Below, piece after piece: positions 8,201 to 15,795 of a stretch of 64,000 nucleotides of DNA. The stretch lies in NCBI RefSeq assembly GCF_000717745.1, contig NZ_JOBH01000001.1, positions 186,001-250,000 on the forward strand, read 5' to 3'. The position numbers were made by a program, and so were the translations under genes. Under the pieces are notes generated by a model. That model worked only from the letters and a program-made list of their open reading frames with translations, did no database searches and was not told where the DNA came from. Position 1 is the first letter of the stretch, and the number at the start of each line of letters is the position of its first letter. This DNA is from Streptomyces violens (lineage in GTDB: Bacteria; Actinomycetota; Actinomycetes; Streptomycetales; Streptomycetaceae).

Positions 8201-9355
8201 TCAAGGGACGGATGCGGGTGCGGTGACGAACACCCACGCCGAGCGTGCGCGGTCGCGCACATTGACCCCGGCGACGACATCGGCCGGGCCAACGAGCCCG
8301 CACCGACGACAGCGGAAATGGTCCCGATCGGGCCGGTTGGCCCGCCCGGTATGCCCGCAGCGCGGACAGCGCTGCGAGGTGTAGGCCGCATCCACCTCCA
8401 GGAAGGGCACCCCGGCCATACGGGCCTTGTACGCGAGATGCTGCCCGAGCTGGCGGAAGGGCCAGGACGAGAGCGTGCCCCGCTGGTCGCGGCGTAGCCG
8501 TACCCGGTCGCGGATGCCGCCGAGTTCCTCGACGGCGATCCCGCGCCCGGTGCGTTGCGCGACGGACACGATCTCCTTGCTGATGACGTGGTTCACCTGC
8601 GTGGCATGGCGCTTCTCCTTGCATGCGCGGCGGGCCAGCCGCCGGGTGGCCGAACGAGTGCGCTTGGCCTGCAGTTCGGCACGTTTGCGGGCCTGCCAGC
8701 GCCGGTAGCGGCCCAGACGGCGACCCTGGTAATTCGTACCCCCGCTGGTGGTGGCCAAGTTCACGATGCCGCGGTCCACCCCGATCCAGTCCACCGGCTC
8801 GTACACCGGCGGGTCGGGCAACTCACAGGTGGCAATCAGGAACCACTTGCCGTCACGCCGGATCAGGTCGCTCTCGCCCTTGCGATGAGCGACCAGCACC
8901 TTGAGCTGGCCGGGCGAGCAGGCGAACCGGACCGCCTTCAGCCGCCCGTCCACCGTCCAGATGGACACCGTGCGCGCGTCGTACTGCCACGACAGGCAGC
9001 GGTCATCGAACGGCTGCGCCGCCTCCGGACGGAAGGCGATGGGGGCACCGACCGCCCGGCGGTGCCGCTTGGATGTGGGCGGGCCGAGGTTGCCCGCCTT
9101 CAGGTTGGCCTTCAGGGCCGAGTAGGCGTCCACGACCTTCTTCACCGCCCGTACCGCCGGCTGCGCCGACAGCCCGAACGTCGCCTTCAGGTCCCCGTAC
9201 ACCTGTTTCTGCAGACCGTTGCGGTCCTTCAGTCCCTTGGCGAAGGCGACGGCGGAGGCATGGGTGGCGGCCCGGTTGCAGGCGCGCAGAGTCGCCTCCA
9301 GCGCCGCCGCCTGCTCGGGCGTCGGCAGCAGCTTCACCTGCACCACCAGCTTCAT
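8201..9355 (-). CDS. tnpB: RNA-guided endonuclease TnpB (IS200/IS605 OrfB family)
   Basis: 384 aa. The N-terminal MKLVVQVKLLPTPEQAAALEATL is typical of OrfB. The RuvC triad is intact: D194 in WIGVDRGIVNLA, E276/E277 in IAVEELGGIRDRV and D359 in GPADVVAGVNV. A zinc ribbon CPRCGHTGRANRPDRDHFRCRRCG lies between the last two. The spacing is close to ISDra2 TnpB (D191/E278/D361, from memory), so it is probably catalytically competent. ATG 9355 was chosen because the family begins here; the frame stays open upstream to 9976, but that extension runs over the element's left end and the next gene and is not family-like. No TnpA is present, so movement would need one in trans. Confidence 0.93.
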   Translation of the reverse strand: MKLVVQVKLLPTPEQAAALEATLRACNRAATHASAVAFAKGLKDRNGLQKQVYGDLKATFGLSAQPAVRAVKKVVDAYSALKANLKAGNLGPPTSKRHRRAVGAPIAFRPEAAQPFDDRCLSWQYDARTVSIWTVDGRLKAVRFACSPGQLKVLVAHRKGESDLIRRDGKWFLIATCELPDPPVYEPVDWIGVDRGIVNLATTSGGTNYQGRRLGRYRRWQARKRAELQAKRTRSATRRLARRACKEKRHATQVNHVISKEIVSVAQRTGRGIAVEELGGIRDRVRLRRDQRGTLSSWPFRQLGQHLAYKARMAGVPFLEVDAAYTSQRCPRCGHTGRANRPDRDHFRCRRCGLVGPADVVAGVNVRDRARSAWVFVTAPASVP

Positions 9356-9779
9356 GACATCGGACCGTAGTACGGCAACCGCACACGCGACCGCCACGTC
9401 CTCCACGATCATCAGACCCAGCGACTTCCTGGACGGTTGTTCGCAGTTCCCAGCTCCGACGGGCAGACGCGGCGAACGCTTTGCGTTTGCGGGAGAGCGG
9501 ATGCCGCGACGCTCGCATCGCTGGGACGAGAGGCGTTTCCTCAGCAAGACGCACCGGCTTCCGGCAACAGCCAGGTGACCTGGTGAAGCTGCTTGCCTCC
9601 ATGCAGAAAAGGACCTGGACGGGCCTGCCAGGTTCGTCGCTCCGCTAGCCTCTGATCGACAACAGCGAAGCCCCGTCAATGACATCTCATCAACGGGGCG
9701 ACCTGCAAAAACCAACCCGGCTCGCGTCGAACCGCTGATACGTGAATGCCAGGGCATCCTCGCCAGAGACAGGTAAGTC
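9356..9779. other. 424-bp gap upstream of tnpB; no gene seen
   Basis: Contains the palindromes listed under the mobile element and the promoter region of the aldo/keto reductase. Open frames on the minus strand through this stretch have the character of non-coding translations and no family motif. Confidence 0.6.
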
Positions 9780-10652
9780 ATGGACTCCGAGATATTTTCC
9801 CCGGCCCAGACCTTCTCCCTGGGTGGCGGGCTGCCGGTGCGGCGGCTCGGGTACGGCACGGCGCAGCTCGCGGGACCGGGGTACTGGGGTCCACGGCACG
9901 CCGACCCGCGGGACGCGGTGGCGGTGCTGCGGCGCGCGGTCGAGCGCGGCGTGAACTTGATCGACACCGCCGACAACTACGGCCCCGCCGTGGCCGAGGA
10001 GTTGGTCGCCGAGGCGCTGCACCCGTATCCCGAGGACCTGGTGATCGCCACCAAGGGCGGCGTGGTCCGTACGAGCACGGACGCCTGGCACATCGACGGG
10101 CGGCCCGAGTCGCTGCGCGCCATGTGCGACGCGAGCCTGCGGCGGCTGCGCCGGGAGACCATCGACCTGTATCAGCTGCACCGGCTGGACCCGAAGGTGC
10201 CGCTCGCCGACCAGATCGGCACGCTGCTGGAGCTGCGGGACGCGGGCAAGATCCGGTACCTGGGCCTGGACACGGTCCGCCCGGCGGAGCTGACCGCCGC
10301 GCTGGCGCTGGCCCCGATCGCCTCCGTGCAGAACCGCTACAACCTCCTCGACCGCGGCTCGGAGGAGCTGCTGGGGCTGTGCGAGCGGCACGGGATCGCG
10401 TTCCTGCCGTGGTTCCCGCTCGGCAACGGCGGGCTGACCGGCGGCGCCGCGCGCGCCCTGGACCTGGTCGCGGAGCGGCACGGCGCGAGTCACGGCCGGA
10501 TCGCGCTGGCCTGGCTGCTGCACCGCTCCCCCGTCCTGCTGCCCACGCCCGGTACGGGGTCGCTCGCGCACCTGGAGGAGAACCTCGCGGCCGCGGACCT
10601 GGTCCTCAGCCCGGCCGACATGAAGCTGCTGGAGGACGCGGCGGACCGCTAG
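9780..10652 (+). CDS. aldo/keto reductase
   Basis: 290-aa NADPH-dependent TIM-barrel oxidoreductase of the pyridoxal reductase/YdbC-like AKR group. The catalytic tetrad is visible as D62 and Y67 (NLIDTADNYGP), K92 (VIATKGG) and H134 (DLYQLHRLD). The C-terminal NADPH-binding loop is LLPTPGTGSLAHLEEN. Likely reduces an aldehyde or ketone; substrate unknown. It stands alone between the TnpB element and the convergent Lrp gene. The stop TAG lies in the first of about 3.3 units of a 27-bp tandem repeat. Confidence 0.88.
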   Translation: MDSEIFSPAQTFSLGGGLPVRRLGYGTAQLAGPGYWGPRHADPRDAVAVLRRAVERGVNLIDTADNYGPAVAEELVAEALHPYPEDLVIATKGGVVRTSTDAWHIDGRPESLRAMCDASLRRLRRETIDLYQLHRLDPKVPLADQIGTLLELRDAGKIRYLGLDTVRPAELTAALALAPIASVQNRYNLLDRGSEELLGLCERHGIAFLPWFPLGNGGLTGGAARALDLVAERHGASHGRIALAWLLHRSPVLLPTPGTGSLAHLEENLAAADLVLSPADMKLLEDAADR

Positions 10653-10730
10653 CCACCGACCAGGGCGGCGGACCGCTGGCCACCGGCCGGAGTGGCCGAC
10701 CGCCAGCCACCGACCAGGACCGCGGACCGC
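10641..10730 (+). repeat. 27-bp tandem repeat (about 3.3 units) spanning the aldo/keto reductase stop codon
   Basis: Units start at 10641, 10668, 10695 and (partial) 10722, consensus GCGGACCGCNRGCCACCGAC followed by CAGG and a 3-base spacer. In the gene's frame they translate as ADR-stop-PPTR, ADR-Trp-PPAG, ADR-Gln-PPTR and ADR-Gly. The stop TAG aligns with TGG and CAG in the other units, one base away from each. Confidence 0.92.
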
Positions 10731-10737
10731 GGAGATC

Positions 10738-11757
10738 TCACTCCGCCCAAGGATCCACCGGCACCACATCCACCCCCCGCCCCCGGTCATCCAGCGCCCG
10801 CCCCATCAGCTTGGACTGCTTCAGGACGATCGCCCGGTCGTGGAGCTGGAGGTGCGGCAGCCGCTCGCCGAGCTGGATCTCCAGCCGCTGCACGTCCTGG
10901 GTGGACTGCAGCCAGAGCGTGAACAGCAGGTTCTGCCGGCCGGTGACGGCCGCGCAGAGCCGCACCTCGGGCAGGCCCAGCAGGACCCGCGCGGTCTCCG
11001 TCAGATGGGTGGCCGGCACGCTCGCCCACAGGGTCGCCGAGACCGGCCACTCGGTCAGCTCGCGGGCCACCTCGCAGCGCACCGCGATGTCCCGGTCCGC
11101 GAGCAGCCGACCGAGCCGGCGCCGCACCGTGGGCGCGCTCAGCCCGACCGCGCGCCCGAGCTCCACGGCGCTCCCCCGGCCGTCCCGCGACAGCTCGGTG
11201 ATCAGCGCCCTGTCCTGCGCGTCCAGCGGCGCGGCGGCGCCCTGCGGCGCCTCGGCGGTGCGCAGCGCCTCGCGCTGCCGGGCGTCCAGGGCCCGCAGCC
11301 GCCAGCGGCTGCCCTCGCCGTAGACGCGGGTGGCGATGGCGGCGCGGGTGGCGGTGACGCCCGGCAGCTCGGCGATGCGCCGCAGCAGCAGTCCGGAGAG
11401 GGCGGCGAGGCCCGGTACGAAGACGGTGATGACCAGGTCCCGGCCGCCGGCCATCTGCTCGACGGTGACCACCTGCGGCAGCCGTACGAGCGTCTCGGTG
11501 ACCGCCTCGACGCTGCCTGCCACACAGTCGATCTCGACGAACGCCACGCACATCCGGTCCAGCCGCCGCGCCCCCGGATAGGCGGTGACCCAGGCCAGCC
11601 CGGCCTGCTCCAGGCGGCTCCAGCGGCGGGCCGCGGTGACCGGATCGATGCCCAGTACCGGGGCGAGCGTCTGCCACGAGGCGCGCGGCGCGATCTGCAG
11701 GGCGTGGACGAGCTGGGCGTCGAGCCCGCTCAGGCTGGTAGGCGCGTTTTCCTGCAT
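10738..11757 (-). CDS. Lrp/AsnC-family regulator with two HTH-RAM modules
   Basis: 339-aa double Lrp protein. Module 1 has HTH LDAQLVHALQIAPRASWQTLAPVLGIDPVTAARRWSRLEQAGL and a RAM/AsnC ligand domain to about residue 150. Module 2 has HTH LDAQDRALITELSRDGRGSAVELGRAVGLSAPTVRRRLGRLLADR and a second RAM domain. It is divergent from the MHS transporter and M20 amidohydrolase genes (start-to-start gap 151 bp), so those are its likely targets, with an amino acid or acyl-amino acid as effector. Confidence 0.88.
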   Translation of the reverse strand: MQENAPTSLSGLDAQLVHALQIAPRASWQTLAPVLGIDPVTAARRWSRLEQAGLAWVTAYPGARRLDRMCVAFVEIDCVAGSVEAVTETLVRLPQVVTVEQMAGGRDLVITVFVPGLAALSGLLLRRIAELPGVTATRAAIATRVYGEGSRWRLRALDARQREALRTAEAPQGAAAPLDAQDRALITELSRDGRGSAVELGRAVGLSAPTVRRRLGRLLADRDIAVRCEVARELTEWPVSATLWASVPATHLTETARVLLGLPEVRLCAAVTGRQNLLFTLWLQSTQDVQRLEIQLGERLPHLQLHDRAIVLKQSKLMGRALDDRGRGVDVVPVDPWAE

Positions 11758-11908
11758 TGGTCACCGCTTCCTCGAAGCTTTCCTGCGTTCTGAGGGTAAT
11801 CCGTTTCTCTCCGTTCGGTCGCTGGCCAGCATGGCGACTCATTCGAGCCATTCGGCACCGCCTAAAACCGGACGTTCGGTCGTCCGGGCCTACGAGACGA
11901 GGTCGGCG

Positions 11909-13204
11909 ATGACATCAGCGGTCGCGGCGAGAGCCGCGGACACTCCACGCACGGCGCACGGCAATGGACGCAAGGCGCTGCTCGCCGCCACTGTCGGCGG
12001 TGTCGTGGAGTCCTTCGACTGGGCCATCTACGCCGTACTGGCGCCGTATTTCGCCGCGGCGATGTTCCCCGGTGACGACCCGGTGACCAAGCTGCTCGCT
12101 GCCTACGTGGGCTTCGCGGTCGGCTTCGTCGTACGGCCCTTCGGCAGTTACGTCGTGGGCCGGTTCGCCGACTCGCGCGGCCGCCGGTTCGCCCTCACCC
12201 TCAGCATGACGATCATCTCCGGCGCCAGCGTGCTGATCGCGGTGCTGCCCACGGCCGCGCTGATCGGCGCCGCCGCTCCCGTACTGCTGATCGTGCTGCG
12301 GCTGGTCCAGGGCCTGTCGATGGGCGGCGAGAACCCCAGCGCCGCCGCGTACGTCACCGAGACAGCCCCGCGCCACCTGCGCTTCCTGTACAGCTCGATC
12401 TCGTACTCGGGCGTGGTGATCGGCAACATCCTCTCCTTCGGCGTGCTGACGCTGCTGCTGGTCACGTTCGGCGAGGACGGCGTGCGCGGTGGCGGCTGGC
12501 GGATCGGCTTCCTGGTCGCGGCGGCGCTCGGCCTGCTGGCGCTGTGGATCCGGCGCGGCGTCGAGGAGAGCGCCGAGTTCGAGGCCGACGCGGCGGGCCC
12601 GACGGCCGCCGAGCGCCGTGCGCTGTACCGGTCGAACCTGCGCAACATGGCGGCCGTCTTCCTGATCTCGATCGGCGCGACCGTCGGGTACTACTACGGC
12701 ACCACCTACCTCCCCCAGTACGCGCAGCAGCTCGGCGTCGTCTCCGGCACCGAGTCGGCCGCCTCGATGCTGGGCCCGCTGGTGCTGCTGGTCGCGTCCA
12801 TGGTCGTGGTCGGCCGGCTCGCCGACCGGCTGGGCGCGCTGCGCACCCTGCGGTGCGGACTGGCCCTGCTGGCCCTGGCCACCGTGCCGCTGATGCTGGC
12901 GCTGGCGCACGGTGCCGTGCCGATGTGGCTGGTCACGGTGGTCTACCTGGCGCTGATCGCGGCGCCCATCGGCCTCACCAACGTGCTGTTCGCGCAGCTC
13001 TTCCCGGTCGCGGTGCGGGTGGTCGCGATGGGCGTGCCGTACACGATCGCGATCGGGCTGTTCGGCGGCACGTTCCCGCTGCTCGCCCAGGCCATGGCGA
13101 AGGCCGGGCACCTGACGCTGGTGCCCTGGTGGGCCGCCGGGGCCGCCGCCGTCTCCCTCGCCGGCACCTTCCTGATCCGCCCGCTCAAGACCTCCGGCCG
13201 CTGA
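11909..13204 (+). CDS. MFS transporter, metabolite:H+ symporter (MHS) family
   Basis: 431 aa, about 12 transmembrane segments. It begins with the MHS signature ATVGGVVESFDWAIYAVLAPYFAAAMFPGDDPV, then GFVVRPFGSYVVGRFADSRGRRFAL (loop 2-3 motif) and LRLVQGLSMGGENPSAAAYVTETAPRHLRFLYSS (ProP/ShiA-like). ATG 11909 follows GACGAGG; upstream in-frame ATGs would extend into the regulator's promoter. Likely imports an organic acid or N-acyl compound processed by the adjacent M20 hydrolase. Confidence 0.88.
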   Translation: MTSAVAARAADTPRTAHGNGRKALLAATVGGVVESFDWAIYAVLAPYFAAAMFPGDDPVTKLLAAYVGFAVGFVVRPFGSYVVGRFADSRGRRFALTLSMTIISGASVLIAVLPTAALIGAAAPVLLIVLRLVQGLSMGGENPSAAAYVTETAPRHLRFLYSSISYSGVVIGNILSFGVLTLLLVTFGEDGVRGGGWRIGFLVAAALGLLALWIRRGVEESAEFEADAAGPTAAERRALYRSNLRNMAAVFLISIGATVGYYYGTTYLPQYAQQLGVVSGTESAASMLGPLVLLVASMVVVGRLADRLGALRTLRCGLALLALATVPLMLALAHGAVPMWLVTVVYLALIAAPIGLTNVLFAQLFPVAVRVVAMGVPYTIAIGLFGGTFPLLAQAMAKAGHLTLVPWWAAGAAAVSLAGTFLIRPLKTSGR

Positions 13205-13233
13205 TCTCTCCATCCCCACGTGAAGGAGCACAA

Positions 13234-14427
13234 ATGAATCTGCGGGACGACGCCCGCGCCCTCTCCGGCGATCTCGTACAGCTGCGCCGCACGCTGCACC
13301 GCATCCCCGAGGTCGGCCTCGACCTGCCGCGCACCCAGGAGACGGTGCTGACGGCGCTGGACGGCCTCCCGCTGGAGATCAGCACGGGCAGCGGCCTCAG
13401 CTCGGTGACGGCGGTACTGCGCGGCGCGCAGCCGGGCCCGACCGTGCTGCTGCGCGGTGACATGGACGCGCTGCCGGTCGCCGAGAAGACCGGCCTGGAC
13501 TTCGCCGCCGACACCGGCCGGATGCACGCCTGCGGTCACGACCTGCACACCACCATGCTCACCGGCGCCGCCAAGCTGCTCTCGGCGCACCGCGACCGCC
13601 TCGCGGGCGACGTGGTCTTCATGTTCCAGCCCGGCGAGGAGGGCTTCGACGGCGCCGGGCAGATGCTGGCCGAAGGCGTACTGGACGCCTCCGGCACCCG
13701 CCCGGACGCCGCGTACGCGATCCACGTGATGTCCGCGGGCCTGCAGAGCGGCGTCTTCGGGACCCGCGGCGGCCCGGCGCTCGCCGCGTCCAACGTCCTG
13801 AAGGTGACCGTCCACGGCGAGGGCGGCCACGGCTCGATGCCGCACCGCGCCAAGGACCCGGTGCAGGCCGCCTGCGCCATGGTCACCGCGCTCCAGGCGT
13901 GGATCACCCGCACCTTCGACATCTTCGACCCGGTCGTGCTGACGGTGGGCACCTTCCACGCCGGTACCCAGCAGAACGTCATCCCGGACACCGCCACCTT
14001 CCACGCGACCGTCCGCAGCTTCTCGCCCGCCGCGCAGCGCAAGGTCAGGGAGGGCTCGCCGGAGGTCTGCCGGGGCATCGCGCAGGCGTACGGCGTCGAG
14101 GTGGACGCGGAATTCGTCGAGCAGTACCCGGTGACCGTCAACGATCACGCCGAGGCGGACTTCGTGGCGCACACCGTGCGGGAGGCGCTCGGCGAGGAGT
14201 TCTACGCGCCGCTGCCGCAGCCGCTGCACGGCTCGGAGGACTTCTCCCGGGTGATCGCCGAGGTGCCCGGCGCGATGCTGACGCTGGGCTCGCCGCCGCC
14301 CGGCGCCGACCCGGAGACCTCCCCGAACAACCACTCCCCGCTCGCCGTCTTCGACGACGCGGTGCTGGCGGACGGCGCCGCGGTCTACGCCGAGCTGGCC
14401 GCCCGCCGCCTCGCCAAGGCCGCCTAG
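13234..14427 (+). CDS. M20 family metallo-amidohydrolase (M20D, hippurate/IAA-amino acid hydrolase type)
   Basis: 397 aa. The metal site is visible: LLRGDMDALPVAEKTGLDF, MHACGHDLHTTM (Cys-Gly-His-Asp), FMFQPGEEGFDGAG with the catalytic Glu pair, a His in AIHVMSA, and HGSEDFSRV near the end. The dimerisation lid domain starts around VLKVTVHGEGGHGSMPHRAKDPVQAA. It would cleave an N-acyl amino acid or similar amide. ATG 13234 has AAGGAG 6 bases upstream and follows the transporter by 29 bases, so the two form an operon under the Lrp regulator. Confidence 0.9.
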   Translation: MNLRDDARALSGDLVQLRRTLHRIPEVGLDLPRTQETVLTALDGLPLEISTGSGLSSVTAVLRGAQPGPTVLLRGDMDALPVAEKTGLDFAADTGRMHACGHDLHTTMLTGAAKLLSAHRDRLAGDVVFMFQPGEEGFDGAGQMLAEGVLDASGTRPDAAYAIHVMSAGLQSGVFGTRGGPALAASNVLKVTVHGEGGHGSMPHRAKDPVQAACAMVTALQAWITRTFDIFDPVVLTVGTFHAGTQQNVIPDTATFHATVRSFSPAAQRKVREGSPEVCRGIAQAYGVEVDAEFVEQYPVTVNDHAEADFVAHTVREALGEEFYAPLPQPLHGSEDFSRVIAEVPGAMLTLGSPPPGADPETSPNNHSPLAVFDDAVLADGAAVYAELAARRLAKAA

Positions 14428-14447
14428 GACAGTCCGAGCACGCCACC

Positions 14448-14484
14448 GCTCTCCTCACACGGCACCCCGCCGTGTGAGGAGAGC
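14448..14484. terminator. 15-bp-stem bidirectional terminator hairpin
   Basis: Perfect inverted repeat, arms 14448-14462 and 14470-14484 (core CTCCTCACACGG/CCGTGTGAGGAG) with a 7-nt loop. It lies between the M20 gene and the nitrite reductase operon. No T tract, as is common in Streptomyces. Confidence 0.85.
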
Positions 14485-14487
14485 AGC

Positions 14488-14536
14488 GTTCCCTGGGGGA
14501 AACGACCGGGATGCGGCCGGGTAACAGCCGCGTCGC
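14488..14536 (+). promoter_or_regulatory. GlnR-like box array upstream of the nitrite reductase operon
   Basis: Pentamers in 11-base register: GTTCC (14488), GAAAC (14499), GATGC (14510, degenerate), GTAAC (14521), GTCGC (14532). This matches the remembered GlnR pattern gTnAC-n6-GaAAC in its first pair and has one perfect GTAAC. It sits 13-61 bases before the first start codon. Confidence 0.5.
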
Positions 14537-14548
14537 ACGCTGCTGTGC

Positions 14549-15793
14549 ATGACCTCGAAACAGCGCGTGGTGGTGATCGGCGGCGGGATGGCCGCCGCCC
14601 GGCTCGCGCGGCAGCTCGGCCCCGGCGACAGCCAGGGCGACGCGCGGTACACAGTGACCGTGATCGGCGAGGAGCCGCACGCGCCGTACAACCGCGTGCT
14701 GCTCGCCGAGGTCCTGGCGGGCCGCTACACCCCCGAGGTGATCGCACTGCCCGCGGTCCCCGGGGCCCGCTGGCTCAGCGGCGTACGAGCGGTCCGCGTC
14801 GACCGGGACGTCCGGCAGGTGCACTGCGACGACGGCCGCGCCGTCCCGTACGACCTCCTCGTCCTGGCCACCGGCTCCAACCCCGTACTGCCCCCGCTGC
14901 GCGGCCTCTTCGCGCCCGGCGCCAATGAACTCCCCCGCGGCGTCCACCCGTTCCGCACCCTGGACGACTGCGCGGCGCTCGCCGCCGCCGAGGGCCGCCG
15001 CGCGGTCGTCATCGGCGGCGGACTGCTCGGCGTCTCGGCCGCCCGGGCACTCGCCGAGCGCGGCGCCCAGGTCGTACTGGCCCACCAGGGCGAGCACCTG
15101 ATGGAGCGTCAGCTCGACGACGCGGCGGGCGAGCTGCTCCGCAGCCACCTCCACGACCTCGGCGTCGAGGTGCACACCGAGTGCCGCGTCCGGGGCCTGC
15201 GCACCGGCGACGGCGCGGTCCGTGCGGTCGAGCTGGCCGACGGTTACGCGCTCGACGCCGACCTGGTCGTCCTGGCCTGCGGGGTACGTCCCCGTACGGG
15301 CCTCGCCGCGGCCGCCGGGCTCACCGTCCGCCGCGGCATCGTCGTCGACGACGCGCTGCGCACCGACGACCCCCACGTCTTCGCGATCGGCGACTGCGCC
15401 GAGCACGACGGCGTGACCTACGGGCTGGCCGGACCGGCGCTGGAACAGGCCGATCTGCTGGCGGCGCGGCTGCTCGACGACGCCGCGGGCTCCTACCGCG
15501 GTACGCGGGCCCTGACCCGGCTCACCCTGGGCAGCCCCTCCCCCGCGTCCCCCGTCCTCGACCTCGCCGCCTTCGGCGAAACCACCCCCGCCCCCGGCGA
15601 CGACGTCATCCGCCTCAGCGACGCCACCCGCAGCGCGTACCGCCGGGTCGTCGTCCGCGGTGACCGGCTGGTCGGCGGCATTCTTCTCGGCGATCTCGGC
15701 ACCGTCGGCGCGCTCGCCCGTACCTGGGAGGGCGACGAACCACTGCCCGCCGCTCCCGTGCTCCACCTGCTCACCAACGATGGAGGCCACTGA
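14549..15793 (+). CDS. FAD-dependent NAD(P) oxidoreductase of the nitrite reductase operon
   Basis: 414 aa, two Rossmann folds: FAD site VVVIGGGMAAARLARQL at the N-terminus, ATGSNPVLPPL, NAD(P) site RAVVIGGGLLGVSAARALAERGAQV and the second FAD motif DDPHVFAIGDCAEHDG. It resembles the N-terminal reductase half of NirB and rubredoxin reductases, but lacks the BFD [2Fe-2S] and siroheme domains. It ends 2 bases before nirB. It probably feeds electrons to NasA or supports NirB; in other actinomycetes such NasB-like partners accompany nitrate assimilation. ATG 14549 follows the GlnR-like boxes without a strong ribosome site. Confidence 0.85.
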   Translation: MTSKQRVVVIGGGMAAARLARQLGPGDSQGDARYTVTVIGEEPHAPYNRVLLAEVLAGRYTPEVIALPAVPGARWLSGVRAVRVDRDVRQVHCDDGRAVPYDLLVLATGSNPVLPPLRGLFAPGANELPRGVHPFRTLDDCAALAAAEGRRAVVIGGGLLGVSAARALAERGAQVVLAHQGEHLMERQLDDAAGELLRSHLHDLGVEVHTECRVRGLRTGDGAVRAVELADGYALDADLVVLACGVRPRTGLAAAAGLTVRRGIVVDDALRTDDPHVFAIGDCAEHDGVTYGLAGPALEQADLLAARLLDDAAGSYRGTRALTRLTLGSPSPASPVLDLAAFGETTPAPGDDVIRLSDATRSAYRRVVVRGDRLVGGILLGDLGTVGALARTWEGDEPLPAAPVLHLLTNDGGH

Positions 15794-15795
15794 CC

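Larger units (their letters stand above)
8098..9699 (-). mobile_element. IS200/IS605-type element, TnpB-only (approximate limits)
   Basis: A single tnpB gene flanked by secondary-structure-prone ends and no Y1 or serine transposase gene. The right side has the hairpins at 8098-8131 and 8191-8209. The left side has CCAGGTGACCTGG (9571-9583), ACCTGG/CCAGGT (9613-9618/9628-9633) and the 7-bp inverted repeat GCCCCGT/ACGGGGC (9670-9676/9693-9699). TTGAT, a TAM used by some TnpB families, occurs on the minus strand at 9693-9689 and could mark the left boundary. Limits are inferred, not proven. Confidence 0.55.

Noticed and set aside
9356..9976. N-terminal extension of tnpB of about 207 codons
   Set aside because: It would run through the element's left end and antisense into the aldo/keto reductase. 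TnpB proteins start at MKLVVQVKLLPT.
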